DNA from: Limnobaculum zhutongyuii
GTDB taxonomy: Bacteria > Pseudomonadota > Gammaproteobacteria > Enterobacterales > Enterobacteriaceae
Direction of reading: 5' to 3'
DNA length: 64,000 nucleotides
NCBI RefSeq assembly: GCF_004295645.1
Contig: NZ_CP034752.1
Span: forward strand, 2,480,001 to 2,544,000
Shown here piece after piece: positions 13,926 to 23,033 of the stretch. The position numbers and the translations under genes were made by a program. Below the pieces are notes generated by a model. It was given only the letters and a program-made list of their open reading frames with translations. It did no database searches and was not told the origin of the DNA. Position 1 is the stretch's first letter; each line of letters opens with the position of its first letter.

Positions 13926-16259
13926 TTATGCCTCCGCTCTGACATCGACTAAGGTACTGTTACAGCTATGTCCTGTGCCCAGTACTTCAATCAAATCGTT
14001 AGTCACATGGCTACTGCTGCCCCCCTGCTGTTCCCACCAGCCGTTATCCAGACTGATAACACCGCGTTTAATTTGACGGGTAACAACTGCCAGTGCGCGG
14101 TGCTCTCCCCGATGGTTAAAGACGACAGCCCATTCCCCATTACGAATATTACGGCTGGTCGCATCATCCGGATGAATCATTACATTGGGTTGATTACGCT
14201 GAACTTCGAGGATCCACTCATTCATACCGTGGCTGGAGTGAATACTACGCGCCAGTTTGCGTTGAACCGCCATCAGTGGGTATTTTTGTGCCAGCTCAGG
14301 AGAGCCCTTAGGCGACTCTTTCACCTGCATATAGGTAACAATCGGCGCGAAGTCCTTTTTTTGCCACTCTTCAATAAAGAAGTGGGCCTTTTTGGTTGGC
14401 GTGCGGAAAATACCATCTTTAAATGGAATCCATGGAGCATCAACCGGCTTAATTGGCCCCTTACGCAGCTGCTCAATAGTGATTCCGGTTCCGGCCAGAC
14501 AGTTTTCAATATAATGTTCAATCGGTTGATTAAACACTTCCCCAAAGCCAAAACGTTCTGCCAGTCGGGCAAAAATCCAATAGTCCGGTTTGGCTTCACC
14601 TACTGGCTCCACGGCTTTTTCCATCAACTGTACATAATGACTACGAACCCCGGCCATCAGGCTTACATCTTCAAAAATCGTCGTCACAGGCAATACCAGA
14701 TCGGCATACAGCGTGGTTGAAGTCATCAGGTTGTCGGCAACCACCACAAAAGGTACCTTCTTCAGCGCTTTTTTCACCATATTGGTGTTAGGCAACTGGG
14801 TCAGTACCCCCATGGTCATAATCCACCAGAAGTTAATCGGGTGCGGACGATCGTTAACGATCCAGTCACCCACTTTTGATACCGGGATCGGTGGAATCTT
14901 TTGTACGTCTTTTGGTGCCGGTAACGGAGCGTTGATTTTCATCATCTGGCGCACACCACCAGCATCACACACCCCACCACCCGCTTTCCCCATATTGCCG
15001 GTCAACAACGCCAGATAGAACTGACCTGCCGCCACATAAGTACCAAACTCAGTACGTTGTGCCCCGGACATATTCTGTACGATCATCGATGGCTTATTAC
15101 TGGCATACTCTCTTGCCAGACGAAGTACCGTTGCGGCTGGCACGTCAGTTTCTGCTTCGACTTTGGCTAAATCCCACTGTTGCGACTCACTGCGAATTAG
15201 CTCAAATACCGTTGTGTATTCGGCACTGGTAGGTAGCTCGGCTTTAGTCAGCGCAGGAACAATGCCTGGTGCATCATGACGAACGGTAGTTTGCGTTAAG
15301 GTGTCATATACCAGATAGCTTTCCGTATCATCCGGTTTTTCCCGCAGTTGTTTTTTCTGAGCATCAACTAAATAGACGGCCCCGGTGTGCTGACGTAAAA
15401 AATCAGCATCATACCGTTGCTCATCCATAATGATTTTTATCATACCCAGCGCCAGTGCCGTATCGGTACCCGGTATAATAGGGATCCACTCATCGGCTTT
15501 CGCCGCAGTTTCATTAAAGCGCGGATCAATGACCACCAGACGGGCACCATTGGCTTGTGCCTTGATGTATTCTTTAAAATAGGCCTGCATAGTCACCGCC
15601 GGGTTATTCCCCCAGCACAGGATATAGCGACTATCAGCAATCGTATCGCGCATATCTGCATAACGTAATCCAACCATTGGCATCATGGCTGCGGTTACCG
15701 CAGAACAACAGAGAGAACCCGCCTGTTTGGTTGAACCACCCAGATAGTCAAAAAACGCTTTCCCCATGTCGTTTTTGATAGAATCCATATTGCCTGCATG
15801 GGTAGAGATCAACATGCCTTTATTGCCGTGGGTGGCAATGGTGTCGCGAATGTTTTTCTCAATCAGATCTAATGCCTCATCCCATGAGATGGGCTTAAAT
15901 TTGCCTTCCCCTTTTTCACCAACCCGAAGCAACGGCGTTTTTACCCGCTGTTTATGATAGACCCACTTGGTGCGACTCATCCCCCGCAGGCAGCACTTCA
16001 CGTTGAAATCTTTACTGGCTTCAATCTTTTTCAGCTCACCCTGATAGACATAGGCCGTTAAATTGCAGTGTAAACACTCCATCGCACAGGTGGAGCGAAA
16101 AGTCTGATAATCGCTGAGCTTTAAGCGAACTCTTGGTAATGGCTTTTTATCCTCACTCACCAGTGAAAACGCGCAAGGCGAAATACTGGCCAGGCCAATT
16201 ACCCCCAATCCTTTTAATAAGGTTCGACGATTCAGTCTGATATCCGATATGTTTTTCAT
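13926..16259 (-). CDS. Molybdopterin oxidoreductase catalytic subunit (DMSO reductase family)
   Basis: A 777-residue protein with a Tat signal (NRRTLLKGLG, residues 10-19, then a hydrophobic stretch), so it is exported folded to the periplasm. An N-terminal [4Fe-4S] motif is CAMECLHC (C-x3-C-x2-C) with a later Cys in NVKCCLRG, a spacing different from the C-x3-C-x3-C of DmsA. AGSLCCSAVTAAM lies where family members carry the Mo ligand, so a Cys ligand is possible (inference). Typical cofactor-binding blocks follow: ILCWGNNPAVT, VVIDPRFNETA, IIPGTDTALALGM and LTGNMGKAGGG. Family members reduce DMSO, TMAO, thiosulfate or similar electron acceptors; the substrate cannot be assigned. No DmsD-type chaperone gene is adjacent. 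Regulation by FNR and the divergent IclR protein is likely (see 16335-16383). Confidence 0.9.
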   Translation of the reverse strand: MKNISDIRLNRRTLLKGLGVIGLASISPCAFSLVSEDKKPLPRVRLKLSDYQTFRSTCAMECLHCNLTAYVYQGELKKIEASKDFNVKCCLRGMSRTKWVYHKQRVKTPLLRVGEKGEGKFKPISWDEALDLIEKNIRDTIATHGNKGMLISTHAGNMDSIKNDMGKAFFDYLGGSTKQAGSLCCSAVTAAMMPMVGLRYADMRDTIADSRYILCWGNNPAVTMQAYFKEYIKAQANGARLVVIDPRFNETAAKADEWIPIIPGTDTALALGMIKIIMDEQRYDADFLRQHTGAVYLVDAQKKQLREKPDDTESYLVYDTLTQTTVRHDAPGIVPALTKAELPTSAEYTTVFELIRSESQQWDLAKVEAETDVPAATVLRLAREYASNKPSMIVQNMSGAQRTEFGTYVAAGQFYLALLTGNMGKAGGGVCDAGGVRQMMKINAPLPAPKDVQKIPPIPVSKVGDWIVNDRPHPINFWWIMTMGVLTQLPNTNMVKKALKKVPFVVVADNLMTSTTLYADLVLPVTTIFEDVSLMAGVRSHYVQLMEKAVEPVGEAKPDYWIFARLAERFGFGEVFNQPIEHYIENCLAGTGITIEQLRKGPIKPVDAPWIPFKDGIFRTPTKKAHFFIEEWQKKDFAPIVTYMQVKESPKGSPELAQKYPLMAVQRKLARSIHSSHGMNEWILEVQRNQPNVMIHPDDATSRNIRNGEWAVVFNHRGEHRALAVVTRQIKRGVISLDNGWWEQQGGSSSHVTNDLIEVLGTGHSCNSTLVDVRAEA

Positions 16260-16334
16260 GATGTTTCCGCCACATCTTATGTTTTATGGTCATCCTCACA
16301 TTTGCCCGCCTTCCAATTAAATAACACATGAAAG

Positions 16335-16368
16335 ACACTATAAGTTAACCATGGTTAATATATAGTGT
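16335..16368. promoter_or_regulatory. 34-bp palindrome in the dms/iclR divergent promoter
   Basis: A perfect 14-bp core TTAACCATGGTTAA (16345-16358) is flanked symmetrically by ACACTATA (16335-16342) and TATAGTGT (16361-16368). Only the two positions on each side of the core are unpaired, so 15 of 17 base pairs match. It lies between the divergent IclR gene and the molybdoenzyme operon and is the best candidate operator for that regulator. Confidence 0.75.
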
Positions 16369-16369
16369 A

Positions 16370-16383
16370 CTGATCGAGATCAA
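16370..16383. promoter_or_regulatory. FNR-like binding site
   Basis: CTGATCGAGATCAA matches the FNR consensus TTGAT-N4-ATCAA at nine of ten positions. Its centre is 117 bases upstream of the molybdoenzyme start codon. If used as a class II site (centre at -41.5), transcription would start near 16335, where TAACTT (minus strand, 16347-16342) could serve as -10. Anaerobic activation would fit a DMSO-reductase-type enzyme. Confidence 0.65.
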
Positions 16384-16539
16384 ATTACCCCTTTATGCTT
16401 AATCATTATTGAGCATGGGAAAATCCCCCCCTCCTCCTTTGGGTTAGCGTTATTAGGGGTTATTCTGGTCAGACCGGCTAAAAAAAGGTAAACTCTTGGG
16501 TCATTTTCTATTCATATCGTTTGTTGAGGCGTGTTTCGG

Positions 16540-17238
16540 ATGTCAGATACCCAGGGTATAAACTCTGTAGAGATTGCAATTACTATTCTGGAAGCGCTTG
16601 CTGAATACGATAAACCAGCCCGAGCCATTGATATTGCGCGCCTGTCCGGGCTATCAAAAAGTCGATTACATAAGTATCTGGTGTCATTGAGTCGGTGCGA
16701 TATGATTTATCAGGATCCGGAAACCAGCCTTTACTCTCTGGGTAATAAGCTATCCGTATTAGGCGCTGCGGCACAAAAACAGAATGGCACCTTAACCGCT
16801 ATCAATAATGCGTTATCCCAACTCAGGGATAAGCTCAATATTTCTACCGGTCTTGCTATTCAGAAAGGTAATTTGATTAATCTGGTGCAGTACAATCGCA
16901 GCAATAAAAATATTGAGATTGATTACAAAGATAATACGCCAATTCCACTGACCAACAGCGCTGCAGGAAAAATCTTTTTAACCTACGACGAAACCTATAA
17001 GCATGAAAAAGTCTTAAGCGAAGAGGAACGGCAGCAAATCATCCAATCAGGTTACTCTATTCGTTTGACAGAAACTGAAGGTATTCCTGGTGCTCGCGCA
17101 ATTTCTTGTCCTATATTTAGTGCATCAGGACGACTGGTTGGTGCAGCAGTTATGATGGGCTTTTTACCTGATACACATAAAGAGTTACATCCTTTGGCCC
17201 TTCAACTTCTCTCGGCAATACGAGACATAAAGCTATAA
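16540..17238 (+). CDS. IclR-family transcriptional regulator
   Basis: A 232-residue IclR regulator: an N-terminal winged helix-turn-helix (about 8-65, NSVEIAITILEALAEYDKPARAIDIARLSGLSKSRLHKYL pattern) and the GAF-like ligand domain (about 75-232) with TNSAAGKIFL and GIPGARAISCPIFSASGRLVGA blocks typical of the family. The ATG at 16540 has GAGG ten bases upstream; a GTG three codons earlier overlaps that site. It is transcribed away from the molybdoenzyme operon and probably controls it through the palindrome at 16335-16368. Its ligand is unknown. Confidence 0.9.
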   Translation: MSDTQGINSVEIAITILEALAEYDKPARAIDIARLSGLSKSRLHKYLVSLSRCDMIYQDPETSLYSLGNKLSVLGAAAQKQNGTLTAINNALSQLRDKLNISTGLAIQKGNLINLVQYNRSNKNIEIDYKDNTPIPLTNSAAGKIFLTYDETYKHEKVLSEEERQQIIQSGYSIRLTETEGIPGARAISCPIFSASGRLVGAAVMMGFLPDTHKELHPLALQLLSAIRDIKL

Positions 17239-17496
17239 TTATTAAAGATTAATTAGATTAATAATGGATAGCTTTAATGGCGGAATTACCCTAAAGTTCT
17301 CATATTTATGCGCAGACAGTCACGATTATCGATATTAATCCGCAATTGATAAATTAATAATTCACCTTGAGTGACAAAACCAGAATAAAGTACTGGTAAA
17401 CTATTTAAAAATGCTATAAACCAATGGGTGCAGCAATAGACACCTTGAGATACAATATACAGTTGATTGATTAACTACTAAATTTCAGGATATTCA

Positions 17497-17994
17497 ATGA
17501 TTACTCTTCATACCAACCACGGCGATATTGCGATAAAGCTTTTCACTAAAGAAGCACCAGCTACCGCGCAAAATTTTTTAGACTATTGCCGTAGTGGTTT
17601 CTATGACGGAACCCTTTTTCACCGCGTGATCAATGGATTTATGATTCAGGGCGGCGGTTACACTTCAGGTATGGATGAGAAAAACACTAACGACAGCATC
17701 AAAAACGAAGCTAACAATGGGCTGAAAAATACCCGTGGTACTCTGGCAATGGCTCGTACCGCTGCACCTCACTCAGCAACAGCACAATTCTTCATTAACC
17801 TGGTAGACAATGACTTCCTGAATTTCCGTTCAGAAAGTGGTGACGGCTGGGGATACTGTGTATTTGCTGAAGTGGTTGAAGGTATGGACGTGGTTGATAA
17901 AATCAAAAGCGTTAAAACTAAACGCTCTGGTATGCATCAGGATGTTCCGGTTGAAGATGTGATTATCAATAGCGTCACCGTTGACGAAGAATAA
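17497..17994 (+). CDS. ppiB: Peptidyl-prolyl cis-trans isomerase B (cyclophilin)
   Basis: A cytoplasmic cyclophilin that accelerates proline isomerisation during folding. It has 165 residues, with no signal peptide, and the family core: FHRVINGFMIQGGG (catalytic Arg), FFINLVDNDFLNF and WGYCVFAEVVEGMDVVDKI. Close in length to the E. coli enzyme (164). It is nine bases upstream of lpxH and probably cotranscribed with it. Confidence 0.97.
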   Translation: MITLHTNHGDIAIKLFTKEAPATAQNFLDYCRSGFYDGTLFHRVINGFMIQGGGYTSGMDEKNTNDSIKNEANNGLKNTRGTLAMARTAAPHSATAQFFINLVDNDFLNFRSESGDGWGYCVFAEVVEGMDVVDKIKSVKTKRSGMHQDVPVEDVIINSVTVDEE

Positions 17995-18003
17995 TAATCA
18001 TCG

Positions 18004-18729
18004 ATGACCACACTATTTATCGCCGATCTTCACCTCAGTGACAATGAACCGACAATCACTGCCGGTTTTCTCGCTTTTCTGCAAAGAGAGGCTGTCCATG
18101 CAGATGCGCTCTATATTTTAGGCGATCTGTTTGAGTTTTGGATCGGCGATGATGACCCCAATGAACTTCATGATATTGTAGCTCAGGCGCTGGCCGAACT
18201 GCACGATAAGGGCGTTCCCTGCTATTTTATTCATGGTAATCGTGACTTTCTTCTCGGTAAAGATTTCGCCAAACGTAGTAAAATGGTGTTACTGCCGGAA
18301 GAGTGCGTCATCGACATTTATGGTCAGAAAGTACTGATTCTGCACGGTGATACCCTGTGTATAGATGACCCTGGCTATCTGCGTTTTCGCCGCTATATTC
18401 GCAATCCTATTATCCAGAAAATATTCTTATCAATGCCGTTGTTTTTACGTCAGAAAATTGCCGGAAAACTACGCCGTCAAAGTAAAAGAAGTAATCGCAC
18501 CAAATCTTCACTAATGATGGACGTCAACCCACTGGCAGTGATCGAAGCAGTCAAAGCTCATCAGGTGGTACATATGATACATGGCCATACTCATCGGCCT
18601 GCGATTCATGATATGACCATTGGTGGGCGATTGTCTCAACGAGTGGTACTGGGAGCCTGGCACGATACTGGCTCGGTATTACGCGTCGATCCCAACGATC
18701 AAATTGAGTTGGCAAGCTTCCCTCTCTGA
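18004..18729 (+). CDS. lpxH: UDP-2,3-diacylglucosamine diphosphatase
   Basis: A peripheral inner-membrane metallophosphoesterase of lipid A synthesis: it hydrolyses UDP-2,3-diacylglucosamine to lipid X and UMP. It has 241 residues. The metal ligands follow the calcineurin-like pattern: ADLHLSD (residues 7-13), GDLFEFWIGDDD, HGNRDFLLG, HGDTLC and the C-terminal IHGHTHRPA. It lies directly behind ppiB, as in E. coli. Confidence 0.97.
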   Translation: MTTLFIADLHLSDNEPTITAGFLAFLQREAVHADALYILGDLFEFWIGDDDPNELHDIVAQALAELHDKGVPCYFIHGNRDFLLGKDFAKRSKMVLLPEECVIDIYGQKVLILHGDTLCIDDPGYLRFRRYIRNPIIQKIFLSMPLFLRQKIAGKLRRQSKRSNRTKSSLMMDVNPLAVIEAVKAHQVVHMIHGHTHRPAIHDMTIGGRLSQRVVLGAWHDTGSVLRVDPNDQIELASFPL

Positions 18730-18796
18730 TTTTTGAAACCGATATTCCTGTCACCTTGCTGCTGATTTTTCCGCAATAATTATAATAAATCACATT

Positions 18797-18812
18797 ACGC
18801 AAACGTTTTCCT
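18797..18812. promoter_or_regulatory. PurR operator upstream of purEK
   Basis: ACGCAAACGTTTTCCT matches the PurR box (ACGCAAACGTTTNCNT). It lies 147 bases before the purE start, in the intergenic region where the E. coli purEK operon is also repressed by purine-bound PurR. Confidence 0.85.
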
Positions 18813-18958
18813 TACCCGCCAGCCGTGTTATCCTCTACGCCCTCATCCAGAGAGGAGCAACCGATTGTTGCGCTTTGGTTGATAACCGTATGTTGTCGCG
18901 TTATGTTTTATCCTAAAATTTCAATTACTGCCTGCACTAACACAGGAGCATCACACCT

Positions 18959-19468
18959 ATGCCAGCCAACGCTGCCAAGGCAAAAATCGCTATTGTTATG
19001 GGGTCCAAAAGTGACTGGGCTACCATGCAATTTGCCGCCGATATTCTGACCGCTTTAAACATCCCCTTTCATACCGAAGTTGTCTCTGCGCATCGCACTC
19101 CGGATAAATTATTCAGTTTTGCAGAGCAAGCGCAAAACAATGGGTTTGATGTGATTATCGCAGGTGCTGGCGGTGCTGCGCATTTACCGGGAATGCTGGC
19201 GGCTAAAACCCTGGTGCCCGTGCTTGGTGTTCCGGTGCAAAGTGCTGCGCTGAGCGGTATCGATAGCCTGTATTCCATCGTACAGATGCCTCGAGGTATT
19301 CCCGTTGGTACGCTGGCGATTGGTAAAGCCGGTGCAGCTAATGCCGCCCTGCTGGCAGCTCAAATACTGGCGCTGCATGATGAGACAATTGCCACTCGTC
19401 TGACAGAATGGCGACGTAAACAGACCGATGAAGTACTGGATAATCCCGATCCGAGGGAACCTGCATGA
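18959..19468 (+). CDS. purE: N5-carboxyaminoimidazole ribonucleotide mutase
   Basis: A cytoplasmic enzyme of purine synthesis that converts N5-CAIR to CAIR. It has 169 residues, as in E. coli. The nucleotide site reads MGSKSDWATMQFA; SAHRTPD and AGAGGAAHLPGMLAA are the class I PurE signatures, and GVPVQSAALSGIDSLYSIVQMPRG completes the active site. CAGGAG precedes the ATG. Its stop overlaps the purK start by four bases (ATGA), so translation is coupled. It is expected to be repressed by PurR. Confidence 0.98.
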   Translation: MPANAAKAKIAIVMGSKSDWATMQFAADILTALNIPFHTEVVSAHRTPDKLFSFAEQAQNNGFDVIIAGAGGAAHLPGMLAAKTLVPVLGVPVQSAALSGIDSLYSIVQMPRGIPVGTLAIGKAGAANAALLAAQILALHDETIATRLTEWRRKQTDEVLDNPDPREPA

Positions 19469-20532
19469 AACCCGTTTGCGTATTAGGTAATGGTCAGTTA
19501 GGCCGAATGTTACGTCAGGCGGGAGAACCTTTAGGAATTGCCGTCTATCCAGTAGGACTGGATGCTGAACCCGAAGCCGTTCCTTATCAACATGCGGTGA
19601 TTACTGCTGAAATAGAACGTTGGCCCGATACACCATTAACTCAAGTACTGGCAAACCACCGTGGTTTTGTTAATCGGGATATCTTTCCTTTGCTGGCCGA
19701 CCGTCTGACACAAAAGCAATTACTGGATAAGCTTAATCTGGCAACCTCTCCCTGGCAGCCACTAAATGCGCCAACTGAATGGCCAGCGATTCTCAATCGT
19801 CTTGGCTCACTGGTCATCGTCAAACGCCGGGTTGGTGGTTATGACGGTCGCGGTCAATGGCGAGTAAAACCTGGTGATGAACAGCATTTACCCGATGAAA
19901 TTTATGGTGAATGTATTGTTGAACAAGGCATCTATTTTAGCGGAGAAGTTTCTCTGGTTGGTGCCCGTAACCATCAGGGGGAATGCGTTTTCTATCCGTT
20001 GACTCACAACCTGCATGAAGAAGGCATTTTGCGCACCAGCGTTGCGTTACCGGAACCTAATGCTCACTTACAGCAACAAGCTGAAGAGATGCTAAGTGCA
20101 ATCCTCAATGAGCTGAAATATGTTGGTGTGATGGCAATGGAGTGCTTTATTGTAGGTGATAATCTACTGATTAACGAGCTGGCTCCCCGGGTACACAACA
20201 GCGGACACTGGACACAGAATGGTGCCTCGGTCAGTCAGTTTGAGCTTCATTTACGGGCGATTCTGGACCTGCCAATGCCACAACCAGACGTAGCAACACC
20301 TTCGGTAATGGTCAATTTGATCGGTACCAATATCAACCCACAGTGGCTATCGCTACCACTGGTTCATCTACACTGGTATGACAAAGAAGTTCGGGAAGGC
20401 CGAAAGGTTGGACATTTAAATCTGAATCATCCTGATCCTCAGGTATTAAAACAGTCATTATTACAGCTAAAGCCAATGATGGACGAAGTCTACTGGTCCG
20501 GTATTGACTGGGCTTTAGATAAATTAAGTTAA
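19465..20532 (+). CDS. purK: N5-carboxyaminoimidazole ribonucleotide synthase
   Basis: An ATP-grasp enzyme that carboxylates AIR with bicarbonate and ATP to give N5-CAIR, the substrate of PurE. It has 355 residues, the same as E. coli PurK. Seen: VLGNGQLGRMLRQAGEPLG at the N-terminus, the ATP-grasp loop VIVKRRVGGYDGRGQW, the metal-binding segment MAMECFIVGDNLLINELAPRVHNSGHWT, and the C-terminal KVGHLNL. A terminator follows the stop by 20 bases. Confidence 0.98.
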   Translation: MKPVCVLGNGQLGRMLRQAGEPLGIAVYPVGLDAEPEAVPYQHAVITAEIERWPDTPLTQVLANHRGFVNRDIFPLLADRLTQKQLLDKLNLATSPWQPLNAPTEWPAILNRLGSLVIVKRRVGGYDGRGQWRVKPGDEQHLPDEIYGECIVEQGIYFSGEVSLVGARNHQGECVFYPLTHNLHEEGILRTSVALPEPNAHLQQQAEEMLSAILNELKYVGVMAMECFIVGDNLLINELAPRVHNSGHWTQNGASVSQFELHLRAILDLPMPQPDVATPSVMVNLIGTNINPQWLSLPLVHLHWYDKEVREGRKVGHLNLNHPDPQVLKQSLLQLKPMMDEVYWSGIDWALDKLS

Positions 20533-20552
20533 CCAGAAAAATTTGACCGAAG

Positions 20553-20581
20553 GATTCGTTCCGGTTGGAACGAATCTTTCT
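20553..20581. terminator. Terminator between purK and ybbP
   Basis: GATTCGTTCC (20553-20562) and GGAACGAATC (20567-20576) form a perfect 10-bp stem around GGTT, followed by TTTC. It sits between convergent genes and can serve purK directly. Confidence 0.8.
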
Positions 20582-20597
20582 TAATCATCAGAAATGA

Positions 20598-23033
20598 CTA
20601 CTCCTGATAGCGTCGATACAGCGCCTTTCCTTTCAGCAAACTTACCCCTAACCATCCACCACATAGCGATAACAATGCAGCACACAGCGGCGGAAGCACA
20701 ATCCACATCAGGTAGTTTGGCTGCCACGGGAAATCAAACACTTTATACTGCAACCACCATAGAGACACTTCAGCACCGATAGCTGCCGTAATACCCGCCG
20801 CCAGCCCCAGTAAAGCAAATTCACTCCACAGCGTGCGCCGCAGCAAGCGTTTTCCAGCACCCAGTGTGCGATACACCACCAACTCCTGCCGTCGTTGACG
20901 CATTCCTACCTGTACCTGAGCTAACAACAGCAGTACTCCGCAGACCACGACCAATACCACCATCGCCTCCAACGCCTGAGCAACCTGTTGGAATACAGTA
21001 GAAATCTGTTTAAGAATGCTACCAATATCCATCAGGCTCAAGGTAGGGAACTGACGGTTTAGCTGGACCAGTGCGGGCCCCTCTTGTTGATAGCGGAAGC
21101 TGGTTAAATAGGTTTGCGGCAAACTGTCCAACGCACCTTCCGGGAAGATAAAATAGAAGTTAGGCTTCAGGCTCTCCCAGTCAACCCGCCGCAGGCTGGA
21201 GATCGTGGCTTCAAACGTTTGGGTATCGCCGCTAAAAGTCAGCTTATCACCAATATTCAAATTCAATCGTCCCGCCAGACCATCATCAATGGAGACTTCA
21301 CCTGATTTCGGCGGCCAGGTTCCTTTGGTTATCTCGTTTGGTGATGGCTTATTCACGGGCAGCCAGGTCAGGTTCAGTTCACGATTGACCGCCTCCCCTC
21401 CCGGATCGTCCTCTTTCACCAGTTTAGTGGCTTCCTGCTGGTTTATTTGGGTTAATCGTACCCGCACAATCGGATAGAACTCGCCCGGAGCAATTTGATG
21501 ACGGGTAAAGAACTGTTCCAGCTCCGGCAACTGCTGTTTGGTCATGTTCATCACGAAGTAGTTAGGACTACCCGGCGGGATCTGCTGCTGCCAACGTTCC
21601 AACAGCTCGCCTCGCAACATAAACAGCAAAGCCAATAACATAAACGAGAATGAAAAAGCTGAAAGCTGACTGGTGGTTATCCATGGTTGACGTAATAAGC
21701 GATTAACCGCTAAACGCAATGCCAGACTCTTGAGCGTAATACGCCGTAACAGTAACAAGCTGCACCAACCAAGGGCTCCCAGCAACAAAGAGAGCACCAG
21801 AATACCAAACAGCGCGCCCCACCACATAGGGTTAAACCCAACCAACGCCGCCAGCAATAGCACCACTACCACGCTAATCATTGGCAGATAGAACTTCAAC
21901 GGCCAGACATTGCTCACCACATCTTCACGCAGTACGCGTAAAGGCCTGGTTGCCAGTAACTGCTTATAAGGGCGTAAGCCAACAAGCACTGAGATAAACA
22001 ATAATGTACCCAGACTCCATAACCATGGCCACAGGCCTGCTGCAGGTAATGCTTTCGGCAAAACCGGTGCCAGCAATACCATTAATCCTCTTTCAAACAG
22101 CAAACCAATAGAACAACCCACGATAGCGGCCAAAAGCAGTACTGAGAGCCATTGCCCGATCACCAACTTACGCAGCGACTGTCGCCCTGCTCCCAGCGTT
22201 TTCAATACGGCAATCAGGTTATAACGGCTACGGCAATAGTGACTCATTGAAACGGCTACCGCCGCAACGGACAATAACAGGGTTAAAATAGCTGACAGTA
22301 ACAGGAAATTTTGTGCCCGCTGTAGCGACTTACCTACCGCGGTTCCGGACTGTTCCATACCAAACCAGCGCTGGTCCGGACGAAGCTGAGGAGCAATAAA
22401 ATCACCAAAACGGTTAAGATCCTGTTCTGCACCGGCAAACAGATAGCGATAGGTTAAACGGCTTCCCGGTTGTACTGCCCCGGTTTTTTCGATATCCGCA
22501 TAATTCATTAAAATACGCGGTGCCGTTTGGAAAGGGTTAAAGCCCGAGTCTGGCTCCTGATGAATCTCTCCCACAATACGGAAAGTTGCATCACCGACTT
22601 CCAGCATCTCTCCCGGATGTGCATTCAACAGCGCCAGCAAACGCGGTGCCACTAAAACGCTCCCTGGTTCCGGACGCAGATTATCAGGCACTGTTTCTAA
22701 CTTACCGTACAACGGATAATTCAGATCGACGGCCTTAACCGATGACAGCAAAGGCACATCGTTAGCATAAGCCATGGTCATAAACGACAGTTGGCGGCTT
22801 ACCGTTAATTTATTTTGTTCCGCCTGCTGCAACCACTCAGCGGATATCGGACGGCTGGCAGTTAGCACCCTATCGGCTGCAATAAAGTCACGACTCTGCT
22901 GGCTTAGCCCTTTCTCCATACGGTCGCTGATACTGCCCAGTGCCAATACACAAGCTACCGCCAGCGTCAGAGAGAACCAAACAACCAGCAGTGAGGGAGA
23001 ACGCCATTCCCGCCAAAACCAGCGCCAAATCAT
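20598..23033 (-). CDS. ybbP: ABC transporter permease YbbP (FtsX/MacB type)
   Basis: An inner-membrane protein of 811 residues with the double FtsX-like architecture of YbbP/LolC-type permeases: an N-terminal span (MIWRWFWREWRSPSLLVVW, as in E. coli), a large periplasmic domain, four spans near 260-400, further spans, a second periplasmic domain and a final block of three spans. With YbbA it forms an ABC complex whose substrate is not established; a lipoprotein or lipid release role is suggested by its family. Start at 23033 gives a four-base ATGA overlap with ybbA, so the longer frame (to 23045) is rejected. Confidence 0.93.
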   Translation of the reverse strand: MIWRWFWREWRSPSLLVVWFSLTLAVACVLALGSISDRMEKGLSQQSRDFIAADRVLTASRPISAEWLQQAEQNKLTVSRQLSFMTMAYANDVPLLSSVKAVDLNYPLYGKLETVPDNLRPEPGSVLVAPRLLALLNAHPGEMLEVGDATFRIVGEIHQEPDSGFNPFQTAPRILMNYADIEKTGAVQPGSRLTYRYLFAGAEQDLNRFGDFIAPQLRPDQRWFGMEQSGTAVGKSLQRAQNFLLLSAILTLLLSVAAVAVSMSHYCRSRYNLIAVLKTLGAGRQSLRKLVIGQWLSVLLLAAIVGCSIGLLFERGLMVLLAPVLPKALPAAGLWPWLWSLGTLLFISVLVGLRPYKQLLATRPLRVLREDVVSNVWPLKFYLPMISVVVVLLLAALVGFNPMWWGALFGILVLSLLLGALGWCSLLLLRRITLKSLALRLAVNRLLRQPWITTSQLSAFSFSFMLLALLFMLRGELLERWQQQIPPGSPNYFVMNMTKQQLPELEQFFTRHQIAPGEFYPIVRVRLTQINQQEATKLVKEDDPGGEAVNRELNLTWLPVNKPSPNEITKGTWPPKSGEVSIDDGLAGRLNLNIGDKLTFSGDTQTFEATISSLRRVDWESLKPNFYFIFPEGALDSLPQTYLTSFRYQQEGPALVQLNRQFPTLSLMDIGSILKQISTVFQQVAQALEAMVVLVVVCGVLLLLAQVQVGMRQRRQELVVYRTLGAGKRLLRRTLWSEFALLGLAAGITAAIGAEVSLWWLQYKVFDFPWQPNYLMWIVLPPLCAALLSLCGGWLGVSLLKGKALYRRYQE

